From Actinoplanes sp. DH11 (GTDB taxonomy: Bacteria > Actinomycetota > Actinomycetes > Mycobacteriales > Micromonosporaceae): DNA of 64,000 bases. The stretch's first letter is position 1; each line of letters opens with the position of its first letter. The notes beneath the pieces are model-generated. The model was given only the letters and a program-made list of their open reading frames with translations. It did not search any database and had not been told where the DNA came from. Below are positions 24,365 through 33,370 of the stretch, in pieces. The stretch lies in assembly GCF_020873875.1 (NCBI RefSeq), contig NZ_JAHWGU010000011.1, forward strand, positions 186,001 through 250,000, in the 5' to 3' direction. Made by a program: the position numbers and the translations under genes.

Positions 24365-25654
24365 TCAGGAACGGCCGGCCGCGGCGGCGGCCCATTCCTC
24401 GTCGGCGGCCTTCTTCAGGGCCATGCCGTCCTTGCCGTTGTAGCGGACCAGCTTGGGCAGCGCCGCGGCCAGCGCGATGCTGCCGGCCACGCAGAGGACG
24501 CCGCCCACCCAGATCGATCCGGAGATGCCCAGGGAGGTGCGGGCCATCAGGCCGGAGCGGAGCTGGCCGGCGAGCGGCCCGGTCGTGTACGAGAGCATCT
24601 CGATGCCGGCCAGGCGCCCGCGCAGGTGGTCCGGGATCGTCTGATTCCACATGATCATGCGGAAGATGCCGGAGATCATGTCGGCGGCACCGGCGAAGGC
24701 CAGGCAGAAGAGGGTCAGCCAGAGGGTTCCGGAGAGGCCGACACCGATGATGCCGACGCCCCAGAAGGCCGCGGCGACGAGCACCATCAGGCCGTGCCGG
24801 TGCACCCTGGCCGTCCAGCCGGAGCCGAGCGTGGCGATCAGCGAGCCGACGGCGGGTGCGGCGTAGAGCAGGCCGAGCACGCCGGGACCGCCGAGCTTGT
24901 TCGCCAGGAACGGGTAGAGCGCGGACGGCATGCCGAAGAACATCGCGTTGATGTCGACGAGATAGGTGCCGAGCAGTTCCGGGCGGGACCTGGCGTACCG
25001 CAGGCCGGTGACGACGCTGGAGAACGACGGGCGGTCGGCGGCCGGTGGCGGCGGGACGGCACGCACCAGGGTCAGGCAGATCAGCGAGACGACGAAGGTC
25101 AGCAGGTCGAACGCGTACACCCAGGCCAGGTCGAAGCTGGCCAGCAGGATGCCGGCCAGGGGCATGCCGAGGAGCTGGGCGAACTGTGCGCCGAGCGACT
25201 GGAGCGACATGGTGGCCGGCAGCTCGTCCGGTTTCACCAGGCGCGGGACCATCGCGTCCAGGGCCGGGCGTTGCACACTCGCCACCGTCGCGGTGAGGAA
25301 CGCAGCGACGTAGAGCAGCCACAGGTGCGGCTCGTCGGACAGTGAGTTGATCAGCAGGATGCCGCAGATGGCGGCGAGCGCCAGTTCGGCGCCGCGGACC
25401 AGCAGCCGCCGGTCGATGTAGTCGGCAAGCGCGCCGCCGACGAACGCCATGAACAGGATCGGGGCGAGTTCGCAGACGCCGATCAGGCCGACCATCAGCG
25501 GGTCGTCGGTCAGCTTCGCCACCTGGTACGGGATGGTGACGTAGCTGATGAACGAGCCGAAACTCGTGACGACGCCGCCGATGAAGACGAACCGGAAGTC
25601 CCGCGAGGTACGCAGGGGCGTCAGGTCGAGCCCCAGGCGCTTACGGTCGGTCAC
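24365..25654 (-). CDS. MFS transporter (EntS/MFS_3-like)
   Basis: The protein has 429 residues and 12 predicted helices. N-terminal LRTSRDFRFVFIGGVVTSFGSFISYVTIPYQVAKLT and the loop-2/3 motif GGALADYIDRRLLVRG are typical of the enterobactin-exporter-like MFS_3 group. The substrate is unknown. The C-terminus is a short Ala/Lys-rich tail. It follows the NUDIX gene on the same strand after about 75 bases of GC-rich inverted repeat. Confidence 0.88.
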   Translation of the reverse strand: MTDRKRLGLDLTPLRTSRDFRFVFIGGVVTSFGSFISYVTIPYQVAKLTDDPLMVGLIGVCELAPILFMAFVGGALADYIDRRLLVRGAELALAAICGILLINSLSDEPHLWLLYVAAFLTATVASVQRPALDAMVPRLVKPDELPATMSLQSLGAQFAQLLGMPLAGILLASFDLAWVYAFDLLTFVVSLICLTLVRAVPPPPAADRPSFSSVVTGLRYARSRPELLGTYLVDINAMFFGMPSALYPFLANKLGGPGVLGLLYAAPAVGSLIATLGSGWTARVHRHGLMVLVAAAFWGVGIIGVGLSGTLWLTLFCLAFAGAADMISGIFRMIMWNQTIPDHLRGRLAGIEMLSYTTGPLAGQLRSGLMARTSLGISGSIWVGGVLCVAGSIALAAALPKLVRYNGKDGMALKKAADEEWAAAAAGRS

Positions 25655-25728
25655 GAAGGGTCATCCTGCCGCAGGCGCCGCCCGGCCCGCACCGGGTTTT
25701 CCGCCCGGGCGGGCGCGCGTCGCGCCTG

Positions 25729-26217
25729 TCACTTCATGACGAGCCGGCCCGTCCGGCGGAACTCCTCCAGGTCGGTCAGCGCCTCGTCGATGATCAGGGA
25801 TTTCTCGCCCGGCAGCGCGTCGAGCGGGAAGAAGCCGGCGTCCACGCTCTCGTCGGTCTGGCGGAGCAGCTCGCCCTCCCAGCTGTGCACCACGAACGAC
25901 ATCAGCACCTGCTGGTACGTGTGCTGGAACTGGTTGGTGTACGTGTACTCCGTGTAGAACGCGTACGGCGTGAGCGACGTGGCCCGCAGGCCCGTCTCCT
26001 CCCACAGTTCCCGGATCGCGCACTGTTCCATGCTCTCGCCCAGCTCCATCGCACCGGCCGGGATGGCCCAGCGATGGTTGTCGGAGCGCTGGATCAGCAG
26101 GAGCCGGCCCTCGTCGTCGAAGAGCACGGTCCGGGCCCCGACGAAGAAGATGGTGTCGGTGTCACCGACGCTCGCCCGGACCCGGCCCAGGTAGGACTCT
26201 CCCCATGTCAGCGCCAC
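25729..26217 (-). CDS. NUDIX hydrolase
   Basis: The protein has 162 residues from GTG 26217; a longer frame reaches 26244. The NUDIX box is complete: GAMELGESMEQCAIRELWEE plus TGL (G-x5-E-x7-R-E-x-x-E-E-x-G-L). It hydrolyses a nucleoside diphosphate linked to another group; YTEYTYTNQFQHTYQQ gives no clear substrate hint. It sits between the Ku gene and the MFS gene, all on one strand. Confidence 0.9.
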   Translation of the reverse strand: MALTWGESYLGRVRASVGDTDTIFFVGARTVLFDDEGRLLLIQRSDNHRWAIPAGAMELGESMEQCAIRELWEETGLRATSLTPYAFYTEYTYTNQFQHTYQQVLMSFVVHSWEGELLRQTDESVDAGFFPLDALPGEKSLIIDEALTDLEEFRRTGRLVMK

Positions 26218-26268
26218 CGGGCCACCCCGCCGCCGACCACACACACGAAACCCATGGACCGAGCGTAG

Positions 26269-27228
26269 TCACGCGGACTTCTTGGCGGGCTTCTCGGCGG
26301 ACGTGGACTTCCTCGCAGTTGTCGCCTTCTTGGCCGTCGCGGCCTTCTTGGCGGGTGCGGCCTTCTTGGTGGCGGCACTCTTCTTGGCCGGGGCGGCGGT
26401 GGCGGTCTTCTCGGCCGGGGCCGGCGCGTCGGATTCCGTACCGGAATCGGATCGTGCCTTGCGGGCGCGTTCGACGGAGGCCTTGAGCGCCGCCATCAGG
26501 TCGATCGCCGCCGCCGGCGCCTCCTCGGCCTCTTCCGGCTGGACCACCTCGCGGCCCTCGACCTTGGCGTCGATGACCTCCTGGAGCGCGGCCCGGTAGT
26601 TGTCGGTGAAGTCCTCCGCGTTGAAGCTGCCGGCCATCGAGTCGATCAGTGAGCTGGCCATCGCGAGCTCGGCGGGGCGGGTCTCGATGTCCTCGTCGAG
26701 GAACCCGAAGTCGGGGGTGCGCACCTCGTCGGGCCACATCATGGTGTTGAGGATCAGCACGTCGTCGCGGACCCGCAGGGTGGCGAGCTGTTCCCGCTGG
26801 CGAATCGCGATCTTGACGATGGCGACCCGGTCGGCGTCGCGCAGGGCGTCGCGCAGCAGGACGTACGGCTTGGCGGCCTGGCCCTCGGGTTCCAGATAGT
26901 AGGACTTGGCGAACAGGATCGGGTCGATCTGCTCGGCCGGCACGAATTCCAGCACGTCAATGGCCCGTGACGTGCTCAGCGGCAGGTCGGCGAAGTCCTC
27001 GTCCGTCAGGATCACCATTTCGCCGCCGCCGATGTCGTACCCCTTGGCGATGTCGTCGTAGCTGACCACTTCACCGTCGACGGAGCAGGTGCGCTGGTAC
27101 TTGATCCGGCCACCGTCGGTGCGATGCACCTGGTGGAACCGGATGTCCTTCTCCTCGGTCGCCGAATACAGCTTGACCGCGATCGACACGAGGCCGAACG
27201 AGACAGCGCCTTTCCAGATCGCCCGCAT
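26269..27228 (-). CDS. ku: Ku protein for non-homologous end joining
   Basis: The protein has 319 residues. MRAIWKGAVSFGLVSIAVKLYSATE is the canonical bacterial Ku start. The core to about residue 250 includes KGYDIGGGEMVILTDEDFADL, SRAIDVLEFV and FAKSYYLEP. The final 60 residues form a Lys/Ala/Pro-rich tail (KKAAPAKKAATAKK), as in longer actinobacterial Ku proteins, where it adds DNA binding. It diverges from the DNA ligase gene, together forming an NHEJ unit. Confidence 0.97.
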   Translation of the reverse strand: MRAIWKGAVSFGLVSIAVKLYSATEEKDIRFHQVHRTDGGRIKYQRTCSVDGEVVSYDDIAKGYDIGGGEMVILTDEDFADLPLSTSRAIDVLEFVPAEQIDPILFAKSYYLEPEGQAAKPYVLLRDALRDADRVAIVKIAIRQREQLATLRVRDDVLILNTMMWPDEVRTPDFGFLDEDIETRPAELAMASSLIDSMAGSFNAEDFTDNYRAALQEVIDAKVEGREVVQPEEAEEAPAAAIDLMAALKASVERARKARSDSGTESDAPAPAEKTATAAPAKKSAATKKAAPAKKAATAKKATTARKSTSAEKPAKKSA

Positions 27229-27291
27229 GGAATCAGAATCGCATCACTGGGACGCCTGCGTAAGGTGATTGCTTCTGCCTATGGTGATCGG

Positions 27292-28236
27292 GTGCCGGGT
27301 CCTCCCCTCTCGCCGATGCTTGCGACGGCGGGCCCGCTGCCGGAGGGCCCCGGGTGGAACTACGAGTTCAAGTGGGACGGTGTCCGCGTCCTGGCCCTCT
27401 TCGGTGGCGGCCCGCCGCAGCTCTTCGCGCGCTCCGGGACCGTGGTCACCGCCGCCTACCCGGAGATCGCCGGCCTGCGTCTGCCCGAGGGAACCCTGCT
27501 CGACGGCGAGATGGTCGTCTTCGACGCGGCCGGGCGCCCGTCGTTCACCGCGCTGGCCGAGCGGATGCACGTCCGCGACCCGATCCGGGCGGACCGGCTC
27601 GCGATCACGGCCCCGGTCACGTACCTGATTTTCGACGTGCTGTTCCAGGACGGCATGGATCACACCGGCCTGCCGTACCTGGCCCGGCGCGAACGGCTCG
27701 AGGAACTCGGCCTTGCCGGGACGAGCTGGATGGTCCCGCCCACGTTCCGGGACGGCGAGGCCACCGTGGCCGCGGCGCGGGAGAACCGGCTCGAGGGCGT
27801 GATGGCGAAGCGTTCCGACTCGGTCTACCTGCCCGGCCGGCGGTCACCGGACTGGGTGAAGGTGAAGTTCGACCGGACCGGCGACTACGTGATCGGCGGC
27901 TGGCGGCCGGGCGCCCGCAAGCTGGGCGGGCTGCTGATCGGCGTGCCCACCCCGCAGGGTCTGGCGTTCCGCGGCCGGGTCGGCGGGGGCATCGGCGCGG
28001 CGGCCGAGAAGGACCTGCTGGCACGGCTGGAGCCGCTGGCGGCGCCGAGGTCGCCCTTCGCGCCGGGCGCGGTACCGCGGGAGGATTCGCGAGGAGCACA
28101 TTGGGTACGCCCGGAGCTGGTGGCCGAGATCCGGTACGGCAACCAGACACCCGACCGTCGCCTGCGGTTCCCCCGTTTCCTGCGGCTGCGCGACGACAAG
28201 ACGCCCGCGGAGTGTGCCGACGATGACCCCACGTGA
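27292..28236 (+). CDS. ATP-dependent DNA ligase (LigD ligase-domain / LigC type)
   Basis: The protein has 314 residues from GTG 27292; GTG 27265 would add nine residues. Motif I EFKWDGVR carries the adenylated Lys K27. Motif III-like FDVLFQDG, motif IV EGVMAKRSDSVY and motif V WVKVKFDRTGDYVIGGW follow. The C-terminal OB fold includes GGLLIGVPTPQGLAFRGRVGGG. It seals breaks held by Ku. In mycobacteria ligase and polymerase are fused in LigD; here they are separate overlapping genes. It diverges from ku across 63 bases. Confidence 0.93.
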   Translation: MPGPPLSPMLATAGPLPEGPGWNYEFKWDGVRVLALFGGGPPQLFARSGTVVTAAYPEIAGLRLPEGTLLDGEMVVFDAAGRPSFTALAERMHVRDPIRADRLAITAPVTYLIFDVLFQDGMDHTGLPYLARRERLEELGLAGTSWMVPPTFRDGEATVAAARENRLEGVMAKRSDSVYLPGRRSPDWVKVKFDRTGDYVIGGWRPGARKLGGLLIGVPTPQGLAFRGRVGGGIGAAAEKDLLARLEPLAAPRSPFAPGAVPREDSRGAHWVRPELVAEIRYGNQTPDRRLRFPRFLRLRDDKTPAECADDDPT

Positions 28237-29149
28237 CCGGTTCGCGGTGAGCATCGAGGGCCGCGACGTCGACCTGTCCAACCTCGACAAGGTCCTCTAC
28301 CCGGCGGCCGGTTTCACCAAGGGCGAGGTCATCGACTACTACACCCGGATCGCGCCGGTCATGCTGCCGCACCTGCGGGACCGGCCGGCCACCCGGATCC
28401 GCTTCCCCAACGGGGTCGGGGGCGCGCACTTCTTCGAGAAGAACAAGCCGGCGGGTACGCCCGGATGGGTGCGCCTGGAGACCCTGGCGGCGCCGGGGTC
28501 CACGAAGAGCCGGGAAACCATCGAGTACGTGGTGGTCGACGACCTGCCGACCCTGGTCTGGCTCGCCAACCTGGCCGCGCTCGAACTGCACACCCCGCAG
28601 TGGCGGGTCGGCGCCGACCCGGACCTCATGGTGGTCGACCTGGACCCGGGTGCGCCGGCCGGTCTGACGGAGTGCTGTGCGGTGGCGATGCTGATGCGCG
28701 ACCGGCTCGCCGCGGACGGCATCGACGCCTACCCGAAGACGTCCGGCAAGAAAGGGATGCAACTGTGCTGCCCGATCTCCGGCACCCAGGACAGTGAGGT
28801 CGTCTCCGCGTACGCCAAGAAGGTCGCCGAGGAGCTGGCGGCGATGGTCCCCGGCTCGATCACCGCGAAGATGGCCAAGGCCGTCCGGCCGGGCAAGATC
28901 TTCATCGACTGGAGCCAGAACAACGCGGCGAAGACGACGGTGACGCCGTACTCGCTGCGCGCGGGGGAGAGGCCGACCGCGTCCACGCCGCTGACCTGGG
29001 ACGAGGTGATGGCGATGGCGACGGGCGAGGTGCCGGCCCGGCAGTTCGGGGCCGACGAGGTGCTGGAACGGGTCGAGGAGCACGGCGATCTGCTGGCCGG
29101 CATGCTCGACAGCGGAAACGTCGTACCGGAGGCGTATCGACGAAAGTGA
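28223..29149 (+). CDS. LigD-type NHEJ polymerase (prim-pol) domain protein
   Basis: The protein has 308 residues from ATG 28223 (GTG 28214 possible). It overlaps the ligase stop by 14 bases, so the two should be translated together. LSNLDKVLYPAAGFTKGEVIDYYTRIAPVMLPHL is the LigD polymerase N-terminus. The metal-binding LMVVDLDPG, the nucleotide-site KTSGKKGMQL and the late Asp in KIFIDWSQN are present. It fills or extends ends before ligation. Confidence 0.94.
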   Translation: MTPRDRFAVSIEGRDVDLSNLDKVLYPAAGFTKGEVIDYYTRIAPVMLPHLRDRPATRIRFPNGVGGAHFFEKNKPAGTPGWVRLETLAAPGSTKSRETIEYVVVDDLPTLVWLANLAALELHTPQWRVGADPDLMVVDLDPGAPAGLTECCAVAMLMRDRLAADGIDAYPKTSGKKGMQLCCPISGTQDSEVVSAYAKKVAEELAAMVPGSITAKMAKAVRPGKIFIDWSQNNAAKTTVTPYSLRAGERPTASTPLTWDEVMAMATGEVPARQFGADEVLERVEEHGDLLAGMLDSGNVVPEAYRRK

Positions 29150-29221
29150 TCCACGGCCCTATGCTGGCGGCGCCATTCAAGATCAATGGCTGAGTCCGGC
29201 TTTCTCCTGGGGAAGTGACAC

Positions 29222-30652
29222 TTGAAGATTTCTCACGCAGCAGTGTCGGCGACCGTCGCCGGCGCGCTGATCGTGGCCGGCCCCGCGCCGGCGTTCGCGG
29301 CCGACGAGCAGGCGCCGCGCATCGTGGACACCGGCATGCAGTCGGGCCTGGTCGGGCTCCGGCCGACCCTCACGATGAAGGTCGCCGACAACGTCGGGGT
29401 GGTCCGGGTGGAGGTGCTGCACGCGCGGGTACGCCTGGCCGACGTGACGGTCACCGGCGCCGGCGAGGAGATCACCGTCCGGCCGGACTTCGGGCTGGTG
29501 CGCTCGCCCGGGCCGGTCGACATCCTGATCCGGGCCCACGACGCGGCCGGCAACGTGGCGGAGGCCGCCGCCACCGTCATGGTCGACCGCGACCTGCCGA
29601 CCGCGACCCTGAACCCGCCGCTCGGCCACTCCCTGCGCGGCACCGCCTCGGTCACCCTCACCGGCGTGTCGCCGGACACCACGCTGATCAAGCTGGTGCA
29701 CCTGGACACCCGCGTCGAGTGGGCGCGAGCCACCGCGGCGCCGTGGACGCTCACCTGGAACACCGTGGGGCAGCGGGACTTCCCGATGCTGTACCTCTAC
29801 GACCAGGCCGGCAACGAGAACGTCATCCACACCGTCTGGCACATGGACAACGAGCTGCCCCAGCTGGGCGGGCTCACCTGGCGCCGCACGGTGGGCGCGA
29901 CCACGTTCACGTCCACGAACGGGCGGGTCGGCGGCACCGGGACACTGTCCGCGTCGATCAAGGACGAGGGCAAGGCCGCCGTCGAGTGGCGGCTGGACGG
30001 CAAGGCGCAGTCCACGTCGCCGGCCTGGACCTGGAACACCGGCTCGGCGAACCGGACTGCGGCCGTCGACCTGCGGGCGCAGGACCCGGCCGGCAACGTC
30101 GCCACCAGGCGGTACTCGGTGGTCGTCGACAACACCGGCCCGGCCGTGCAGGTCACGTCGCCGGCGGCACTCGTGCGCGGCAGCCGGATCTCGTCGGCTG
30201 TGCGGGCGAACGACCCGTCCGGCATCCACTCGGCGCTGCTGGCCGGGGCGAAGGCGGACACGGCGGCCCCGTACACCGCCTCGATCGCCGCCGGTCGCGA
30301 CGGCCGCAAGACGCTGACCTGGACCGTTTACGACCGGGTCGGCAACACGACCGTGGTCCGGCGGGCCGTCACCGTCGACAACACCGGCGCCAAGGTGGCG
30401 TTCGGCACGGCGCCGAAGAACAAGGCAAAGGTCAAGGGCACCGTGAAGGTGACCGCGTCGGCGAGCGACAAGAACGGGGTGGCCCGGGTCGAGTTGCTGG
30501 TCAACGGCAAGATGGTCGCCAAGGACGCCAAGGCCGCGTACAAGTTCTCGGTCAACACCAAGAAGTACGGCAAGAAGATCAAGGTCCAGCTGCGGGCGTA
30601 CGACAGGGCGGGCAACGTGACCACGACCAGCGCTCGCACGTGGAGGCGCTGA
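29222..30652 (+). CDS. Secreted multi-domain Ig-like repeat protein
   Basis: The protein has 476 residues from TTG 29222 (GGAAGTG upstream). The signal peptide ends at AFA-AD. The rest is about four or five beta-sandwich Ig-like domains, each ending in the A-x-D-x-A/V-G-N pattern (AHDAAGNVAEA, YDQAGNENV, AQDPAGNVAT, YDRVGNTTVV, YDRAGNVTT). No anchor or enzyme motif. The last domain (from about residue 397) is rich in Lys and almost identical in DNA to the same domain of the next gene. Likely extracellular adhesion or matrix role, inferred only from the architecture. Confidence 0.8.
   Translation: MKISHAAVSATVAGALIVAGPAPAFAADEQAPRIVDTGMQSGLVGLRPTLTMKVADNVGVVRVEVLHARVRLADVTVTGAGEEITVRPDFGLVRSPGPVDILIRAHDAAGNVAEAAATVMVDRDLPTATLNPPLGHSLRGTASVTLTGVSPDTTLIKLVHLDTRVEWARATAAPWTLTWNTVGQRDFPMLYLYDQAGNENVIHTVWHMDNELPQLGGLTWRRTVGATTFTSTNGRVGGTGTLSASIKDEGKAAVEWRLDGKAQSTSPAWTWNTGSANRTAAVDLRAQDPAGNVATRRYSVVVDNTGPAVQVTSPAALVRGSRISSAVRANDPSGIHSALLAGAKADTAAPYTASIAAGRDGRKTLTWTVYDRVGNTTVVRRAVTVDNTGAKVAFGTAPKNKAKVKGTVKVTASASDKNGVARVELLVNGKMVAKDAKAAYKFSVNTKKYGKKIKVQLRAYDRAGNVTTTSARTWRR
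30409..30621 (+). repeat. 213-bp near-identical coding repeat, copy 1
   Basis: This stretch encodes the C-terminal Ig-like domain of the first secreted protein and matches 31816-32028 with only two base differences, although the rest of the two genes is well diverged. Confidence 0.93.
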
Positions 30653-30653
30653 C

Positions 30654-32062
30654 ATGCTGCGTCGTACTGCGGGAGTCGCGGCCCTGACCGGGTCGCTCGT
30701 CCTCGGTGCGGGGGCGCCGGCGTCGGCGGACGAGCCCGTCGACGGGACGAAGCCGGTGGTCACCTCGACCGGTCGGGCCGATGGCGAGTACCTCGGGGGA
30801 TCCCAGCGGCTCACGCCGGTCTACAGCGACAACGTGCGCGTCGTCCGCGTGGACTTTCTCATCAACGGCGAGTTGCAGCGGGCGCAGCCGGTGTGGCCGG
30901 GTTTCGTGAGCATCCCGTTCGAGCCGCACGTCAAGTTCGACGGGCAGGAGGTAGACCTCACGGTCCGTGCCTTCGACGCCGCGGGCAACTTCGGCGAGGC
31001 CGTCTCCCGGGTGCGTGTCGACACCGTCGCACCCGTCGCGACGTTCACACCGGAGGGGGCACCGTTCGGAGCGGAGTCATCACCTTCAAGGCGTCCGGCG
31101 TGTCCGCGGACACCGTCTCGATCACGTCGACTCAAGGTCACGTGGTGAAGTCGGCGCCATGGACCTTCACCTGGGACGTCCGGCCCTACGCCAACAGCTA
31201 CGAGCCCATCCACCTGCGGGTGGCCGACCGGGCGGGCAATGAGACGACCTACGGCCAGGGCTATTACGTCGACGGCGCCGGGCCGACCGCGAATTTCCAG
31301 TCGTTCCCAGGCGTGGTGGGCCGGGGTCGCACTGCCCTGAACGCCTACGCGCTTGACCGCTCGGGCGTGGACCGCACCGAGTGGTGGGTGGACGGCGTGC
31401 GGCGCGGCTCCGGTGAGCAGTACGTTCACGACTTCGGGATCAGGGGCCGGACGGCCCGGGTGACGTTCAAGGCTTACGACGAGGTCGGCAACGTCACCTC
31501 GATCACCCGGAACGTGATCGTGGATGTGACAGGTCCGGCGGTCACCTGGGTGTCGCCCAAGCCCGGTGCTGTCGTCCGGGGGCCGGAGGTCACGACCTCG
31601 TTCCGTGCGGTCGACGCGAACACCGAGTCGGTCGTGGTCCTCGACCGGAGCCGCGGTGCCGTGATGACGTGCAAACCGGTGTGCACCTTGGTGCGGAAGC
31701 TCGCCGACGGGAAGCGGGAGATCCGCTGGACGGTCGAGGACCGCCTCGGCAACCGGACGACCGCTCGCCGCACCGTCGTCGTGGACAGCACCAGGCCCCA
31801 GCTGAAGGTGACCAAGGCGCCGAAGAACAAGGCAAAGGTCAAGGGCACCGTGAAGGTGACCGCGTCGGCGAGCGACAAGAACGGGGTGGCCCGGGTCGAG
31901 TTGCTGGTCAACGGCAAGGTGGTCGCCAAGGACGCCAAGGCCGCGTACAAGTTCTCGGTCAACACCAAGAAGTACGGCAAGAAGATCAAGGTCCAGCTGC
32001 GGGCGTACGACAAGGCGGGCAACGTGACGAAGACGTCGACCCGTACCTGGTACCGCCGCTGA
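30654..32062 (+). pseudogene. Second secreted Ig-like repeat protein, frameshifted at a G5 tract
   Basis: ATG 30654 lies just after the previous stop. The first frame gives a signal peptide (GSLVLGAGAPASADE) and one Ig-like domain, then loses coding sense after TFTPEGAPF and stops at 31148. The second frame picks up precisely at that point (GGTVRSGVITFKASGV) and runs through three or four more domains to TGA at 32060-32062. One more G in the run at 31055-31059 would restore a single protein of about 469 residues. It could be a disrupted gene, a phase-variable gene or a sequencing slip. Domain style (VADRAGNETT, YDEVGNVTS, EDRLGNRTT, YDKAGNVTK) matches the upstream paralogue. Confidence 0.75.
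31816..32028 (+). repeat. 213-bp near-identical coding repeat, copy 2
   Basis: This is the second copy of the C-terminal domain sequence at 30409-30621, in the same frame relative to the domain and orientation, with 211 of 213 bases identical by eye. Confidence 0.93.
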
Positions 32063-32078
32063 TCCGAACCGTTCGAAG

Positions 32079-32119
32079 CCGGCCCGGCCCCCGCGATGGG
32101 AGCCGGGCCGGTTTGCGTT
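32079..32119 (+). terminator. Terminator after the Ig-like gene pair
   Basis: A perfect 10-bp stem (32079-32088 with 32102-32111, CCGGCCCGGC) is followed by TTTGCGTTT. It lies 17 bases after the stop and insulates the trpBA operon. Confidence 0.75.
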
Positions 32120-32136
32120 TCGAGCGGTGCGTGCAA

Positions 32137-32170
32137 CACTGTTCTAGAACTGTAGAGTTCTAGAACAGTG
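32137..32170. promoter_or_regulatory. Operator of the trpBA-gntR operon
   Basis: A perfect inverted repeat has two 15-base arms (32137-32151 and 32156-32170) with a 4-base spacer. Each arm contains the smaller palindrome TTCTAGAA. It ends 9 bases before the trpB ATG and overlaps the start of its GGGGTGAG ribosome site. A GntR-family gene closes the operon, so binding by that regulator is the natural inference. Confidence 0.75.
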
Positions 32171-32179
32171 GGGTGAGTC

Positions 32180-33370
32180 ATGTCCGAGCTCGTGCTGCCC
32201 TCCAGCAGCGTGATGAGTGACCCCGGCGAGCGGGGACGGTTCGGCGAGTACGGCGGCCGGTTCGTTCCCGAATCGCTGATCCCGGCGTGCGCGGCGATCG
32301 AGGAGGCGTTCCGCGACGCCTGGGGCGACCCGCGGTTCCGCCGCGACCTGGACCGGCTGCTGGCCGTGCACGCCGGTCGGCCCACCGCGTTCACCCCGGC
32401 CTGGCGGCTCTCCGCCGAACTCGGCGTCAACGTGCTGCTCAAGCGCGAAGACCTGGCACACACCGGCTCGCACAAGATCAACAATGTGCTCGGGCAGGCG
32501 CTGCTCGCCCGCCGGATGGGCAAGACCCGGCTGCTCGCCGAAACCGGTGCCGGGCAGCACGGCGTGGCCACCGCGACCGCCGGTGCGCTGCTCGGGCTCG
32601 CCGTCACGGTCTACATGGGCGAGAAGGACATCGAACGGCAGGCGCTCAACGTCTTCCGGATGAAGATGCTCGGCGCCGAGGTGGTGCCGGTGACCGGCGG
32701 CAGCCGCACCCTCAAGGACGCCACCAGCGAAGCGATGCGGCAATGGGTGACATGCGTCGACGAGGCGCATTACTGCCTGGGCTCGGTGATGGGGCCGCAC
32801 CCGTACCCGTGGATGGTCCGCGAGTTCCAGCGCGTCATCGGCGACGAGGCGCGACGGCAGTGCGCGGCCGAACTGAGCACCGGCGTACCCGACTACGTGG
32901 TGGCCTGCGTCGGCGGCGGCTCCAACGCGGCCGGCACGTTCGCCGGGTTCGTCGACACCGGCGCCCAACTGATCGGTGTCGAAGCGGCCGGGGGAGCGGC
33001 GGTCGCGTCCGGGGTCGTCGGTGTGCTGCACGGGTTCCGGTCCTACCTGCTGCAGGACGAGAACGGCCAGGTCAGCGAGGCGCACTCGGTCGCCCCCGGC
33101 CTGGACTACCCGGGCGTCGGGCCGGAACACGCGCACCTCAACGACGCCGGGCGGGCCCGGTACGTCACGGTCGACGACGACGAGGTGGTGCCGGCGGTGC
33201 ACCGGCTGGCCCGTACCGAAGGGATCCTGCCGGCGCTGGAGTCGGCACACGCCATCGCCTGGGTGATCAAGGCCGCGGAGTCCGGTGAGTTGCCGCCCTT
33301 CTCGACAGTGCTCGTCACGCTCTCCGGGCGCGGCGACAAGGACGTGGCGACCCTGATGGAGGCGTCATGA
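32180..33370 (+). CDS. trpB: Tryptophan synthase beta chain
   Basis: The protein has 396 residues. It joins indole to L-serine using PLP. FGEYGGRFVPESL is the TrpB1-type N-terminus. The PLP lysine is K99 in HTGSHKINN. The loop ETGAGQHGVATAT, the phosphate-binding GGGSNAAGTF and the monovalent-cation region are intact. Length is normal. Its stop overlaps the trpA ATG (ATGA at 33367-33370). No trpC, trpD or trpE is nearby, so this is probably a second, specially regulated synthase. Whether another copy exists cannot be told from this window. Confidence 0.95.
   Translation: MSELVLPSSSVMSDPGERGRFGEYGGRFVPESLIPACAAIEEAFRDAWGDPRFRRDLDRLLAVHAGRPTAFTPAWRLSAELGVNVLLKREDLAHTGSHKINNVLGQALLARRMGKTRLLAETGAGQHGVATATAGALLGLAVTVYMGEKDIERQALNVFRMKMLGAEVVPVTGGSRTLKDATSEAMRQWVTCVDEAHYCLGSVMGPHPYPWMVREFQRVIGDEARRQCAAELSTGVPDYVVACVGGGSNAAGTFAGFVDTGAQLIGVEAAGGAAVASGVVGVLHGFRSYLLQDENGQVSEAHSVAPGLDYPGVGPEHAHLNDAGRARYVTVDDDEVVPAVHRLARTEGILPALESAHAIAWVIKAAESGELPPFSTVLVTLSGRGDKDVATLMEAS

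Noticed and set aside
25672..25728. GC-rich inverted repeat between the NUDIX and MFS genes
   Set aside because: Arms are interrupted and GC-only; a terminator is possible but cannot be separated from chance in such GC-rich DNA.
26275..26420. Ku and TopA Lys/Ala tails as a shared recent repeat
   Set aside because: Both tails use KKAA/AKKA units, but this is a common convergent feature of actinobacterial DNA-binding proteins; no long identical DNA stretch was seen between 5090-5275 and 26275-26420.
27124..27291. Longer N-terminus for the ATP-dependent ligase
   Set aside because: The extra 56 residues overlap the ku gene on the other strand and look like antisense; family proteins start close to the PLSPMLAT motif.
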